A DNA stretch of 64,000 nt, from positions 186,001 to 250,000 of the forward strand of contig NZ_AQYJ01000024.1 in NCBI RefSeq assembly GCF_000380565.1, written 5' to 3'. The notes below the pieces were generated by a model. The model was not told where the DNA came from. It made no database searches and saw only the letters and a list, made by a program, of their open reading frames with translations. Of this stretch, positions 57,415 through 64,000 are shown in pieces. The DNA comes from Microbulbifer variabilis ATCC 700307. GTDB taxonomy: Bacteria > Pseudomonadota > Gammaproteobacteria > Pseudomonadales > Cellvibrionaceae. The translations under genes and the position numbers were made by a program. Position 1 is the first letter of the stretch. The number at the start of each line of letters is the position of its first letter.

Positions 57415-58872
57415 TCAGACCAGGCGTTTTCGCTCACTGGAAGAGGGAATTCCCATGGATTCCCGGTATTTTGCTACAGTGCGTCGCGCTACCTTAATGC
57501 CTTGCTGATCCAGTTCCTGGGTGATTTTGTTATCTGAAAGGGGCTTGCGAGGCGTTTCCGCATTTATAAGTTTGCGAATTAATGCACGAATAGCAGTGGA
57601 AGAGGCGTCTTCGCCAGAATCAGTGCTTACATGACTGGAGAAAAAGTATTTCAACTCAAAAGTTCCGCGAGGAGTGAGCATGTACTTTTGAGTGGTTACC
57701 CTGGAAATAGTAGATTCGTGCATGCCAATGGCTTCAGCTACATCCGCCAGTACCATAGGGCGCATGGCCTCAGGTCCCTCTTCAAAGAATCCCTGCTGTT
57801 TTTCCACGATGCAATTGGCGACCTTGAGCAGAGTCTCGTGACGGCTCTGTAGGCTTTTTAAAAACCAACGTGCCTCCTGTAAGTGGTCGCGCAGGAAGTT
57901 GTTATCTCTGGAGTTGTCTGCCCGCTTAACCATGGAGGCATAGTGACTGTTAACGCGAATTCTGGGGGTGATCTCCGGATTTAAGTTTGCCTGCCAGCCT
58001 AGCTCCCTACGTGAAACAATAATATCCGGGGTCACATAGGTGGCTTCCTGCTCAGCGAATCTCTCACCTGGATTAGGATTCAGGGTTTGGATCAGCCGGA
58101 TGACCTCGCCCAGTTGGGCTTCATTTAGACGTGTGCGCCGACTTAACTGACGGAAATCCCGCTTGCCGAGAAGGTCAAGGTGGCGCTGGATAATACACTG
58201 GGCCTGTTTTAACCATGGAGTCTCACTGGGGAGCTGCTTTAACTGCAGTAATAGACACTCTTGTAAATTACGCGCTCCGCACCCAGCAGGCTCAAATTGC
58301 TGGATAGCCCTGAGCACAGCAAGCACCTCATCCTCCCCAACAGAAAGGGAGTTTGCAATTTCATCAAGAGGTGTGCATAGCAAACCATTAGGTTCTATGC
58401 CATCTATCAGATTTTCTCCGATTGATTTGTCCAGCTCGGAGAGGGTGGTCAGGTTGAGCTGCCATCGCAGGTGATCCTGTAGACCGTCCGTAGAGGTATT
58501 GCGCTCAAAACTGGGGTCTTCGCTCTCGGTGCTACCGCTGTGGCTGGTGTAGACGTCATCCCAGCGTGAATCTACGGGAAGCTCTTCAGGAATGCTTTGA
58601 CTCCAGTCACTCTCGATGAGATCCCGCTCCTCTACGGTATGCTCAGTAGGGGGGGTGGCCTGTTCGTTAATAGGCTCCGCTTGTAGCTCTGAGATATCTG
58701 CGCTGGAAGCTATTTCGTCAGTTTCAGCCTCCAGCATCGGGTTGCTATCCAGGGCGGCTTGGACTTCCTGTTGTAAGTCCAAAGTCGAAAGCTGCAATAG
58801 GCGTATTGCCTGTTGCAACTGAGGTGTCATGGTCAGCTGGGTACCGAGCTTTAGTTGAAGAGACTGCTTCAT
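57415..58872 (-). CDS. rpoN: RNA polymerase sigma-54 factor
   Basis: The 485-residue factor has the glutamine-rich region I ([20 protein letters not shown]), an acidic region II (to about residue 115), the core-binding domain with [15 protein letters not shown], and the DNA-binding C-terminus ending in the RpoN box [10 protein letters not shown]. Sigma-54 serves promoters with GG/GC elements that need an enhancer-binding protein. It is followed by hpf-ptsN-rapZ-ptsO and preceded by lptB. Confidence 0.98.
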   Translation of the reverse strand: MKQSLQLKLGTQLTMTPQLQQAIRLLQLSTLDLQQEVQAALDSNPMLEAETDEIASSADISELQAEPINEQATPPTEHTVEERDLIESDWSQSIPEELPVDSRWDDVYTSHSGSTESEDPSFERNTSTDGLQDHLRWQLNLTTLSELDKSIGENLIDGIEPNGLLCTPLDEIANSLSVGEDEVLAVLRAIQQFEPAGCGARNLQECLLLQLKQLPSETPWLKQAQCIIQRHLDLLGKRDFRQLSRRTRLNEAQLGEVIRLIQTLNPNPGERFAEQEATYVTPDIIVSRRELGWQANLNPEITPRIRVNSHYASMVKRADNSRDNNFLRDHLQEARWFLKSLQSRHETLLKVANCIVEKQQGFFEEGPEAMRPMVLADVAEAIGMHESTISRVTTQKYMLTPRGTFELKYFFSSHVSTDSGEDASSTAIRALIRKLINAETPRKPLSDNKITQELDQQGIKVARRTVAKYRESMGIPSSSERKRLV

Positions 58873-59063
58873 ATTGGGGTGCTGCAGGCTGAGATCACAT
58901 GGAGGTATAAATAACCTCAGATGGCGCAGACTACCCCGGCCTAAAAAGTATTACAAGCAATAAGCATGCCGGTTAGATTGGCTGCCTTATTGTTAAGTAG
59001 CTCTTTCGGCGATTAATTTTGTCAATATTCAAGATGTCTGGTGACAAATGTAGCGATCTGTCT

Positions 59064-59789
59064 CTAAATGGTAAATTCATGTCCCAAATAGACTTCGCGT
59101 ACCTGCTGGTTGGCCAGCACCTCATCTGGAGTGCCCGCTGCAATAATATGACCCTCACTAACGATATAGGCAGTCTCGCAGATATCCAGCGTCTCTCGCA
59201 CGTTGTGATCGGTAATTAAGACGCCGATTCCACGATCTCGCAAATGGCGGATTATCTCCTTGATGTCATTGACGGAAATAGGGTCCACCCCAGCGAAAGG
59301 TTCGTCCAGCAGTACGAAGCTGGGGTTTGTTGCTAGGGCGCGGGCAATTTCTACCCGACGGCGCTCCCCGCCAGAGAGGGCCATTCCCAGACTGTTTTCA
59401 ATATGTGTGATATTGAACTCCTGGAGTAGCTCCTGTGCTTGCTGTTGGCGCTCGGCGCGGGTTAAGTCTTTGCGGGTTTCTAGGATGGCTAGGATATTAT
59501 CCCGAACGGATAGGCGGCGAAAAACAGAGGCTTCCTGGGGGAGGTAGCCAATTCCCTTTCTGGCGCGGCCATGCATGGATAGCCGGGTTATATCCTCATC
59601 ATCGATCAATACCTGACCAGCATCAGCCTGGACCAGGCCAGCAATCATATAGAAGCATGTGGTTTTACCTGCACCGTTAGGCCCGAGGAGGCCGACGACC
59701 TGTCCGCTAGAGACACTGACGGATACGTCCTGAACGACTTTTCTTTTCTTGTATTGCTTGGCTAGGTGTAACGCCTTCAGCGTTGGCAT
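59064..59789 (-). CDS. lptB: LPS export ABC transporter ATPase LptB
   Basis: The start is placed at ATG 59789 ([20 protein letters not shown]), the usual LptB N-terminus; a TTG at 59825 would add 12 unusual residues. The 241-residue ATPase has Walker [10 protein letters not shown], the signature [15 protein letters not shown], Walker [14 protein letters not shown] and the switch histidine in ITDHNVRET. LptB2 with LptFG and LptC extracts lipopolysaccharide from the inner membrane. It follows lptA and precedes rpoN. Confidence 0.97.
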   Translation of the reverse strand: MPTLKALHLAKQYKKRKVVQDVSVSVSSGQVVGLLGPNGAGKTTCFYMIAGLVQADAGQVLIDDEDITRLSMHGRARKGIGYLPQEASVFRRLSVRDNILAILETRKDLTRAERQQQAQELLQEFNITHIENSLGMALSGGERRRVEIARALATNPSFVLLDEPFAGVDPISVNDIKEIIRHLRDRGIGVLITDHNVRETLDICETAYIVSEGHIIAAGTPDEVLANQQVREVYLGHEFTI

Positions 59790-59888
59790 AGTATTTACCG
59801 AAATCTGTCCATGTTGCGAGCACAAACGCTCGCCGGTGAAGAGGGTGATAGATGAAATCTTTACTTTTTACGACTCTGGGTAATGTCT

Positions 59889-60437
59889 TTACTGGCTGCC
59901 GTCGTTGCTTGGAGTCTGGCTTCCATCTTTTTTCTCTGGCTGCCAGATCATCTCTATCCGTTTGCCAGCTTGACCCTGGGCGCTCATTTGTTCGGTAGTT
60001 AGGTCGTAGTCAATTTTCTCTGCGGTTAAGGTGTTGCCGTCACGATCTACGTAGGCCTTCCCGGTAAGTTGTAGCTCTTCAGAGGCGACTGCATATTCGA
60101 TGCGCTGAGCCCGTGCTTTTATCGGGTTCTCGCCTTCCAGTATTTTCTGTTGGAAGCGTGCAGGTTTGCCTAAGGCAATAACACGACTGATTTCCTTTTC
60201 CGGGGTGAAATAAACCTCTACTCGGTCCGCCTCTATCTTTAAAGAGCCTTGGGTTATCACTACGTTATTGTTATAAACCACTAGGTTGCTGCTTAAACCC
60301 GCATTCATCGCATCCGAGCTAATATTAATGCGCTGTTGGCGGTCTTCGGGGAGTGCGTTTGCCATTGACGTCGCAATCAGAAGCATGGTGAACGCGGAAC
60401 TCTTGACTAGGTAGTGGCAAAGTTTACTTGGGATCAT
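59889..60437 (-). CDS. lptA: LPS transport periplasmic bridge protein LptA
   Basis: The 182-residue product has a signal peptide (FTMLLIATSMANALPED) and the OstA-like beta-jellyroll repeats: INISSDAMNAGLSSNLVVYN, GSLKIEADRVEVYF and KIDYDLTTEQMSAQG. LptA oligomers span the periplasm and carry LPS to LptDE. Its start overlaps lptC by 14 bases. Confidence 0.94.
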   Translation of the reverse strand: MIPSKLCHYLVKSSAFTMLLIATSMANALPEDRQQRINISSDAMNAGLSSNLVVYNNNVVITQGSLKIEADRVEVYFTPEKEISRVIALGKPARFQQKILEGENPIKARAQRIEYAVASEELQLTGKAYVDRDGNTLTAEKIDYDLTTEQMSAQGQAGKRIEMIWQPEKKDGSQTPSNDGSQ

Positions 60438-60993
60438 AGTTACTCTTTACATCGGATAGGATTTCCACCCGGTCTTCATTCAGGTATGCGCGCATTCCCT
60501 TTCCTTTAGTCTGGTTAGGACCCGAGCTAATAGTAACAATTTTGTCTGTTTCGGCGAATTCCTTATCTGGCAAAATAGTGATGCTTGATGTCTCCAGTTT
60601 GATACCACCAGGAGAAGGGAGTTCATCAATTTCTACATCACCACTTAAAACAACACGCTCACCACGGTTATATGCTGCTCCCTGCCTGGACTCAGTGCGC
60701 CACTTCGGCTGGTCTTCCTGGAAGAAAAGCATTCGAGGCTCGGTGAGTTCGGCCCTGTCTCGGCGCTTGAACTGGTAATAGGTAATTTGTTCTGCATCAA
60801 CTCGGTAGGCTAGATTTCCTTCCTCATTAAAATGACGAGTTTTGGCATCGCGGATTATCAAATCGGCAGCACGGCCCTGTTGTTGAGGCGTTGGACGGAT
60901 TCCCAGCAACTGCTCCGGAGGGCTTTCGGAAAACCAGAGTCCTGCGCTGATGAGCGCTACCACAAATAAAAGTGGCAACCAGGTGCGCATCAC
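60424..60993 (-). CDS. lptC: LPS export protein LptC
   Basis: The 189-residue protein has one N-terminal membrane anchor (LPLLFVVALISAGLWF) and the LptC jellyroll with RHFNEEGNLAYRVDAEQITYY and RVEILSDVKSNY at the end. It joins the LptB2FG complex to LptA. It overlaps kdsC by four bases and lptA by 14, so the three are coupled. Confidence 0.93.
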   Translation of the reverse strand: MMRTWLPLLFVVALISAGLWFSESPPEQLLGIRPTPQQQGRAADLIIRDAKTRHFNEEGNLAYRVDAEQITYYQFKRRDRAELTEPRMLFFQEDQPKWRTESRQGAAYNRGERVVLSGDVEIDELPSPGGIKLETSSITILPDKEFAETDKIVTISSGPNQTKGKGMRAYLNEDRVEILSDVKSNYDPK

Positions 60994-61529
60994 TGCTCTC
61001 CGATATAAGGTGCTAAGGCTGCGTCAAAAGTACCCTGGGACAGCATGATGCGATCACAGACTTCACGGACAGCGCCCTCGCCACCTCGGGAACTGGTTAT
61101 CCACAAGGCGCGGTCTTTCACAGGAGGAGCAGCATTGGGGGGTGCGATAGGGCAACCAATATGCGTCATCACCAGCAGGTCCGGGTAGTCATCGCCGATA
61201 TACGCAATATCTTCAAGGCGACAGGGCTCATCAGCGAGTAGCTCTTTTAGTGCTGCAAATTTGTCTTCCCGGCCTTGGATCAGCTTTTTAATACCTAGGT
61301 CATGAGCGCGGCGTTCGACTACGCTGCTGCGCCTGCCTGTGATGATGGCTACTCTCACTCCAGAGTTCTGCAGCATTTTAATTCCATGTCCATCCAGTGT
61401 ATTGAATGTCTTGAGCTCATTACCACTATTGTCAAAATATAGTTTGCCATCGGTTAGGACTCCGTCCACATCCAAGACCAACCAGCGCACCTTTTTAAGT
61501 GCAGAATTCAATTCTTTTTCAGAAATCAC
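60990..61529 (-). CDS. kdsC: 3-deoxy-D-manno-octulosonate-8-phosphate phosphatase
   Basis: The 179-residue HAD-family phosphatase removes phosphate from KDO-8-P. The catalytic motif LVLDVDGVLTDGKLYFD contains both aspartates, followed by GHGIKMLQNSGVRVAIITG and YIGDDYPDLLVM. It lies between kdsD and lptC, giving the standard kdsD-kdsC-lptC-lptA-lptB order. Confidence 0.97.
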   Translation of the reverse strand: MISEKELNSALKKVRWLVLDVDGVLTDGKLYFDNSGNELKTFNTLDGHGIKMLQNSGVRVAIITGRRSSVVERRAHDLGIKKLIQGREDKFAALKELLADEPCRLEDIAYIGDDYPDLLVMTHIGCPIAPPNAAPPVKDRALWITSSRGGEGAVREVCDRIMLSQGTFDAALAPYIGEQ

Positions 61530-61589
61530 CGGGTATTCCTTACATGCTGTGATGGGCGATATTTTTTCGCTCAGTAACTTTTGATTATC

Positions 61590-62561
61590 TCAGATTACTC
61601 CGGCGCGGAGAATATCGTGCATATGTAATACGCCGATTGGGAAGTGTGCTTCGTCTTCTACGACCAGTGCAGTGATTTTGTAGTCTTCCATGATCCTCAA
61701 AGCTTCAGCAGCCAGGGTATCAGCTGAGACTGTTTTAGGTCGGCGGCTCATCACCTGTTCCATAGTGGCTATGTCCAACTCTATTTTTTGGTCAATAACA
61801 CGGCGTAGGTCACCATCAGTGAAAACTCCGAGAAGTTCTCCTTTGGGGTCGACAATAGTTGTCATTCCGAAGCCTTTACTGGTCATCTCTAATAGGGCCT
61901 GGGATAACAAAGTATCAGTATGTACCTGGGGCAACTCATCACCTGCATGCATTACATCTTCTACTTTTAATAGCAGGCGTCTTCCCAGGGCACCGCCTGG
62001 GTGGGAGAACGCAAAGTCTTCTGCAGTAAAGCCTCTGGCTTCTAATAAGGCTACAGCCAAGGCATCGCCCATCACCAATGTGACAGTCGTTGAGGAGGTG
62101 GGGGCTAGATTCAGGGGACAGGCTTCAGTTTGTACAGCAATGTCCAGGTTGACGTCGGCCGCTTGGGCAAGGGGGGAGTCTCTTTTACCCGTCATACTGA
62201 TCATTGGAATACTGAGTCGCTTCAGCAATGGAAGCAGAGTCAGCACCTCTGCGGATGAGCCTGAATTGGAGATGGCAATTACCAGATCGTCGCGGGTTAT
62301 CATTCCCAGGTCCCCATGGCTGGCCTCGCCTGGGTGAACGAAAAAGCTAGGGGTGCCTGTGCTGGCCAGTGTGGCCGCCATTTTACGGCCGATATGCCCG
62401 GATTTCCCCATGCCGGTAACAATAGCGCGTCCACGGCATTGTAAAATCATTTCACAGGCGCGTTGAAACTCACCGTTGATTCTTTTTTCCAGTTCAGCAA
62501 CGGCTTCCACCTCCATGCGAACGGTACGCCGTCCTGCTTGTAATACTAAATCTTGGGTCAT
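61590..62561 (-). CDS. kdsD: D-arabinose-5-phosphate isomerase
   Basis: The start is ATG 62561 (MTQDLVLQAGRRTVRME) with agagg ahead; a GTG seven codons upstream lacks support. The 323-residue enzyme has a SIS domain (VTGMGKSGHIGRKMAATLAS, FVHPGEASHGDLGM, AISNSGSSAEV) and two C-terminal CBS domains (from about residue 200). It converts ribulose 5-phosphate to arabinose 5-phosphate, the precursor of KDO in LPS. It is the first gene of the kds/lpt operon. Confidence 0.97.
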   Translation of the reverse strand: MTQDLVLQAGRRTVRMEVEAVAELEKRINGEFQRACEMILQCRGRAIVTGMGKSGHIGRKMAATLASTGTPSFFVHPGEASHGDLGMITRDDLVIAISNSGSSAEVLTLLPLLKRLSIPMISMTGKRDSPLAQAADVNLDIAVQTEACPLNLAPTSSTTVTLVMGDALAVALLEARGFTAEDFAFSHPGGALGRRLLLKVEDVMHAGDELPQVHTDTLLSQALLEMTSKGFGMTTIVDPKGELLGVFTDGDLRRVIDQKIELDIATMEQVMSRRPKTVSADTLAAEALRIMEDYKITALVVEDEAHFPIGVLHMHDILRAGVI

Positions 62562-62952
62562 TGAGTACCTCTGGTTAAGCACTTTTGTTTGTCGGGGGTA
62601 TTGGTCAAAGTAGTTCTTCGCCTATGGCGCCTAAATTCACTTGCCAGGCTCTGGCGCCGGTGGCTTTGACCAGGTCACGGCTGTTGTCGTGCTAATCTAT
62701 ATTATTAGCGGATGGCTGGCTCTGTAAGAGTTCAGAAATTGGCTCAGGGGCATTAAATGACACGCTCGCACACCGCCACAACTCCGGGCGCGGCCATGGT
62801 ATAGTCTGCCGCCGCTGCTGTCAGCTCTGTCACTCAAAGGACGATCGACAAGGCCTCAGGGGTTCCTATGGGACTTAAGGGCAGTGGCATCGTCATGGCA
62901 CTTATTAAAGCCATGTGCGTCCAAGGAATGATTTGCTAATTGGAGATTATTT
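62562..62952. other. Divergent region kdsD / mlaC, where mlaFED usually lie
   Basis: No gene is supported in these 391 bases. In related genomes the mla genes F, E and D precede mlaC, but no ATPase, permease or MCE sequence can be read here. A tatagt element near 62800 may be a -10 box for mlaC. An ATG frame begins there (MVYS...) but looks non-coding. Confidence 0.5.
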
Positions 62953-63606
62953 GTGAATACATCATTTTGGGCTGGTCGGTACGATTTTTCCCGGTGGCTT
63001 AGTTTTTTACTCTTCGCGGTAGTGGTTTCTGCTGTGGCTCCTGTGGCACACGCCAACCAAAATCCCTATAACATGATCGAGGGGGTTTCCCAAAAGTTGC
63101 TGGGTGTAATTAAGACAAATTCTCAGTACGCTAATTCTGACCCCCAGAGATACTACAGTGCGGTTGAGGGCGTTCTGGACCCAGTGGTGGATTTTGATTT
63201 TATTGCGCGTGGTGTTATGGGGCGTTATGCCAAGCAGGCCACGGCGACGCAACGCTCCCGCTTCACCAGTACATTCCGTCGTGACCTGGTGGCAACCTTC
63301 GCACGTGGTGTGGCAAATTTTGGTAATTTGGACGTGAAAGTTGTCAATCCTGGAACCCTTCCCTCTGGAAATCGGGTTAATGTTTTACAGGAAGTGCGCA
63401 GTGAAGAAGGCATCACCAAAGTATCCTATACCCTGGTACGTAATCGTGCGGGACAGTGGAAGTTGATTAATGTCATTCTGAATGGCGTCAATCTGGGCAA
63501 AACTTTTCGCAGCCAGTTTGCCCAGTCCATGCAGACCTACGGTGATATCGACAAGGTCATATCCAACTGGTCTGCTGGTGAAGATGTTGTCGATAAGGTG
63601 AGCTAG
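62953..63606 (+). CDS. mlaC: MlaC-family periplasmic phospholipid-binding protein
   Basis: The 217-residue product begins at a GTG with ggag eight bases ahead and has a signal peptide (FLLFAVVVSAVAPVAHAN). The MlaC/Ttg2D pattern follows: SDPQRYYSAVEGVLDPVVDF, FIARGVMGRYAKQATATQRS, TFRRDLVATFARGVA and the C-terminal NVILNGVNLGKTFRSQFAQS. MlaC carries phospholipids between the outer-membrane MlaA complex and the inner-membrane MlaFEDB transporter. Here none of F, E, D or B adjoins it; ibaG follows directly. Confidence 0.93.
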   Translation: MNTSFWAGRYDFSRWLSFLLFAVVVSAVAPVAHANQNPYNMIEGVSQKLLGVIKTNSQYANSDPQRYYSAVEGVLDPVVDFDFIARGVMGRYAKQATATQRSRFTSTFRRDLVATFARGVANFGNLDVKVVNPGTLPSGNRVNVLQEVRSEEGITKVSYTLVRNRAGQWKLINVILNGVNLGKTFRSQFAQSMQTYGDIDKVISNWSAGEDVVDKVS

Positions 63607-63620
63607 TTAGCGAACTTGGG

Positions 63621-63636
63621 GCGCGCAGCTGCGCGC
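63621..63636. repeat. Perfect 16-bp palindrome between mlaC and ibaG
   Basis: The sequence gcgcgcagctgcgcgc is its own reverse complement. It lies 14 bases after the mlaC stop and is followed by tttcccc, so a short hairpin could form at the mlaC mRNA end. The T-run is too short for a clear intrinsic terminator. Confidence 0.5.
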
Positions 63637-63693
63637 TTTCCCCGATTCAAGTACACTTGCGTGCTGTTTTTTAACTCAACGCAAATCCCGCCT

Positions 63694-63927
63694 ATGCAAC
63701 CAGATGAAATCAAAGCCCTGATTGAGGGTCATATTCCCGAGAGTAATGTCGATGTCACTTTTGAAGGCAGTCACCTGCTGGTAACTGTGGTCAGTAGTGC
63801 CTTTGAAGGTTTGAGCCGCCTAAAAAAGCAGCAGCTTGTTTATGCAGCGCTCAATGAAAAAATTGCCGATGGTACTCTTCATGCAGTACAGATGCAGACA
63901 CTTACTCCAGAAGAAGCCAGTCGTTAA
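63694..63927 (+). CDS. ibaG: BolA-family protein IbaG
   Basis: The start is ATG 63694 (MQPDEIKALIEGHIPES); a longer frame from 63616 crosses the intergenic palindrome and is not credible. The 77-residue BolA-like protein shows VDVTFEGSHLLVTVVSSAFEG and LSRLKKQQLVYAALNEKI, with the histidine in GTLHAVQMQTLT that with monothiol glutaredoxins binds Fe-S clusters. It lies directly before murA, as in E. coli. Confidence 0.95.
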   Translation: MQPDEIKALIEGHIPESNVDVTFEGSHLLVTVVSSAFEGLSRLKKQQLVYAALNEKIADGTLHAVQMQTLTPEEASR

Positions 63928-63969
63928 CCTGTCACTGTGAAAACAGCGACTCCCGAAATATGAGACCGA

Positions 63970-64000
63970 ATGGATAAGTTAATAATAGAGGGCGGCAGCC
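63970..64000 (+). CDS. murA: UDP-N-acetylglucosamine 1-carboxyvinyltransferase MurA, 5' end only
   Basis: The ATG at 63970 starts MDKLIIEGGS, the opening of MurA, and runs out of the window. Position right after ibaG is the conserved one. MurA begins peptidoglycan synthesis by adding enolpyruvate to UDP-GlcNAc. Only ten codons are visible, so the call rests on these residues plus context. Confidence 0.85.
   Translation, partial: MDKLIIEGGS

Overview
The window looks like chromosomal DNA of a marine-type gammaproteobacterium. The long block gatBAC / mreBCD-maf-rng-yhdP / darP-mgtE-ptsO-rapZ-ptsN-hpf-rpoN-lptB-lptA-lptC-kdsC-kdsD / mlaC-ibaG-murA follows the order known from Pseudomonas and relatives. 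The block pth-rplY-prs-tRNA-Gln-ispE-lolB-TPR // hemA-prfA-prmC is also typical of that class. A Cellvibrionales member such as Microbulbifer would fit the accessory genes (SapC-family protein, M43 protease, HvfX-like DoxX protein, RHS). That placement is inference from gene content, not from a database match.

Region 1 (1-10.1 kb) is accessory. It opens inside an RHS/YD-repeat toxin whose C-terminal tip carries an SHH-type HNH nuclease signature, followed with a 4-base overlap by a SUKH (SMI1/KNR4) immunity protein. About 3 kb of AT-rich, gene-poor DNA follows. It holds short direct repeats, protein-like remnants with internal stops, and one small intact gene: a 54-residue CsrA paralogue at 4795-4959 on the minus strand. 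Next come a secreted M43 zinc protease, a secreted protein of unknown function, a free-standing ADP-ribosyltransferase-like protein and a periplasmic Vgb-like beta-propeller protein.

Region 2 (10.1-16.4 kb) carries single genes: an MFS transporter, a secreted alpha/beta hydrolase, an S41 protease, a SapC-family protein, a TSUP permease, and two tRNA genes (Gln, Met). Region 3 (16.4-29.4 kb) is housekeeping: an EamA transporter, ychF, pth, rplY, prs, a second identical tRNA-Gln, ispE, lolB and a TPR lipoprotein on the minus strand, then hemA-prfA-prmC and a CDF metal exporter on the plus strand. Region 4 (29.4-39.8 kb) is mixed: an AstE/AspA-family zinc hydrolase, a MATE exporter, an esterase-like hydrolase, an HvfX-like DoxX protein without its usual partners, an RhlB-type helicase, an OafA-type acyltransferase, about 860 bases without an intact gene, then cysZ and a PA4642-family gene.

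Region 5 (39.8-64 kb) is the conserved core. It covers amidation of mischarged tRNAs (GatCAB), cell shape (MreBCD), RNase G, the envelope protein YhdP, the nitrogen-PTS and sigma-54 cluster, the Lpt/Kdo lipopolysaccharide genes, and divergently mlaC, ibaG and the start of murA. Compared with the usual order, tldD and pmbA are not beside yhdP and darP (a lipoprotein MsrB sits there), and mlaC stands without mlaFED upstream or mlaB downstream. The items most worth a second look are the accessory CsrA, the stand-alone ART-like protein, the RHS tip pair, the orphan HvfX and the reduced Mla locus.
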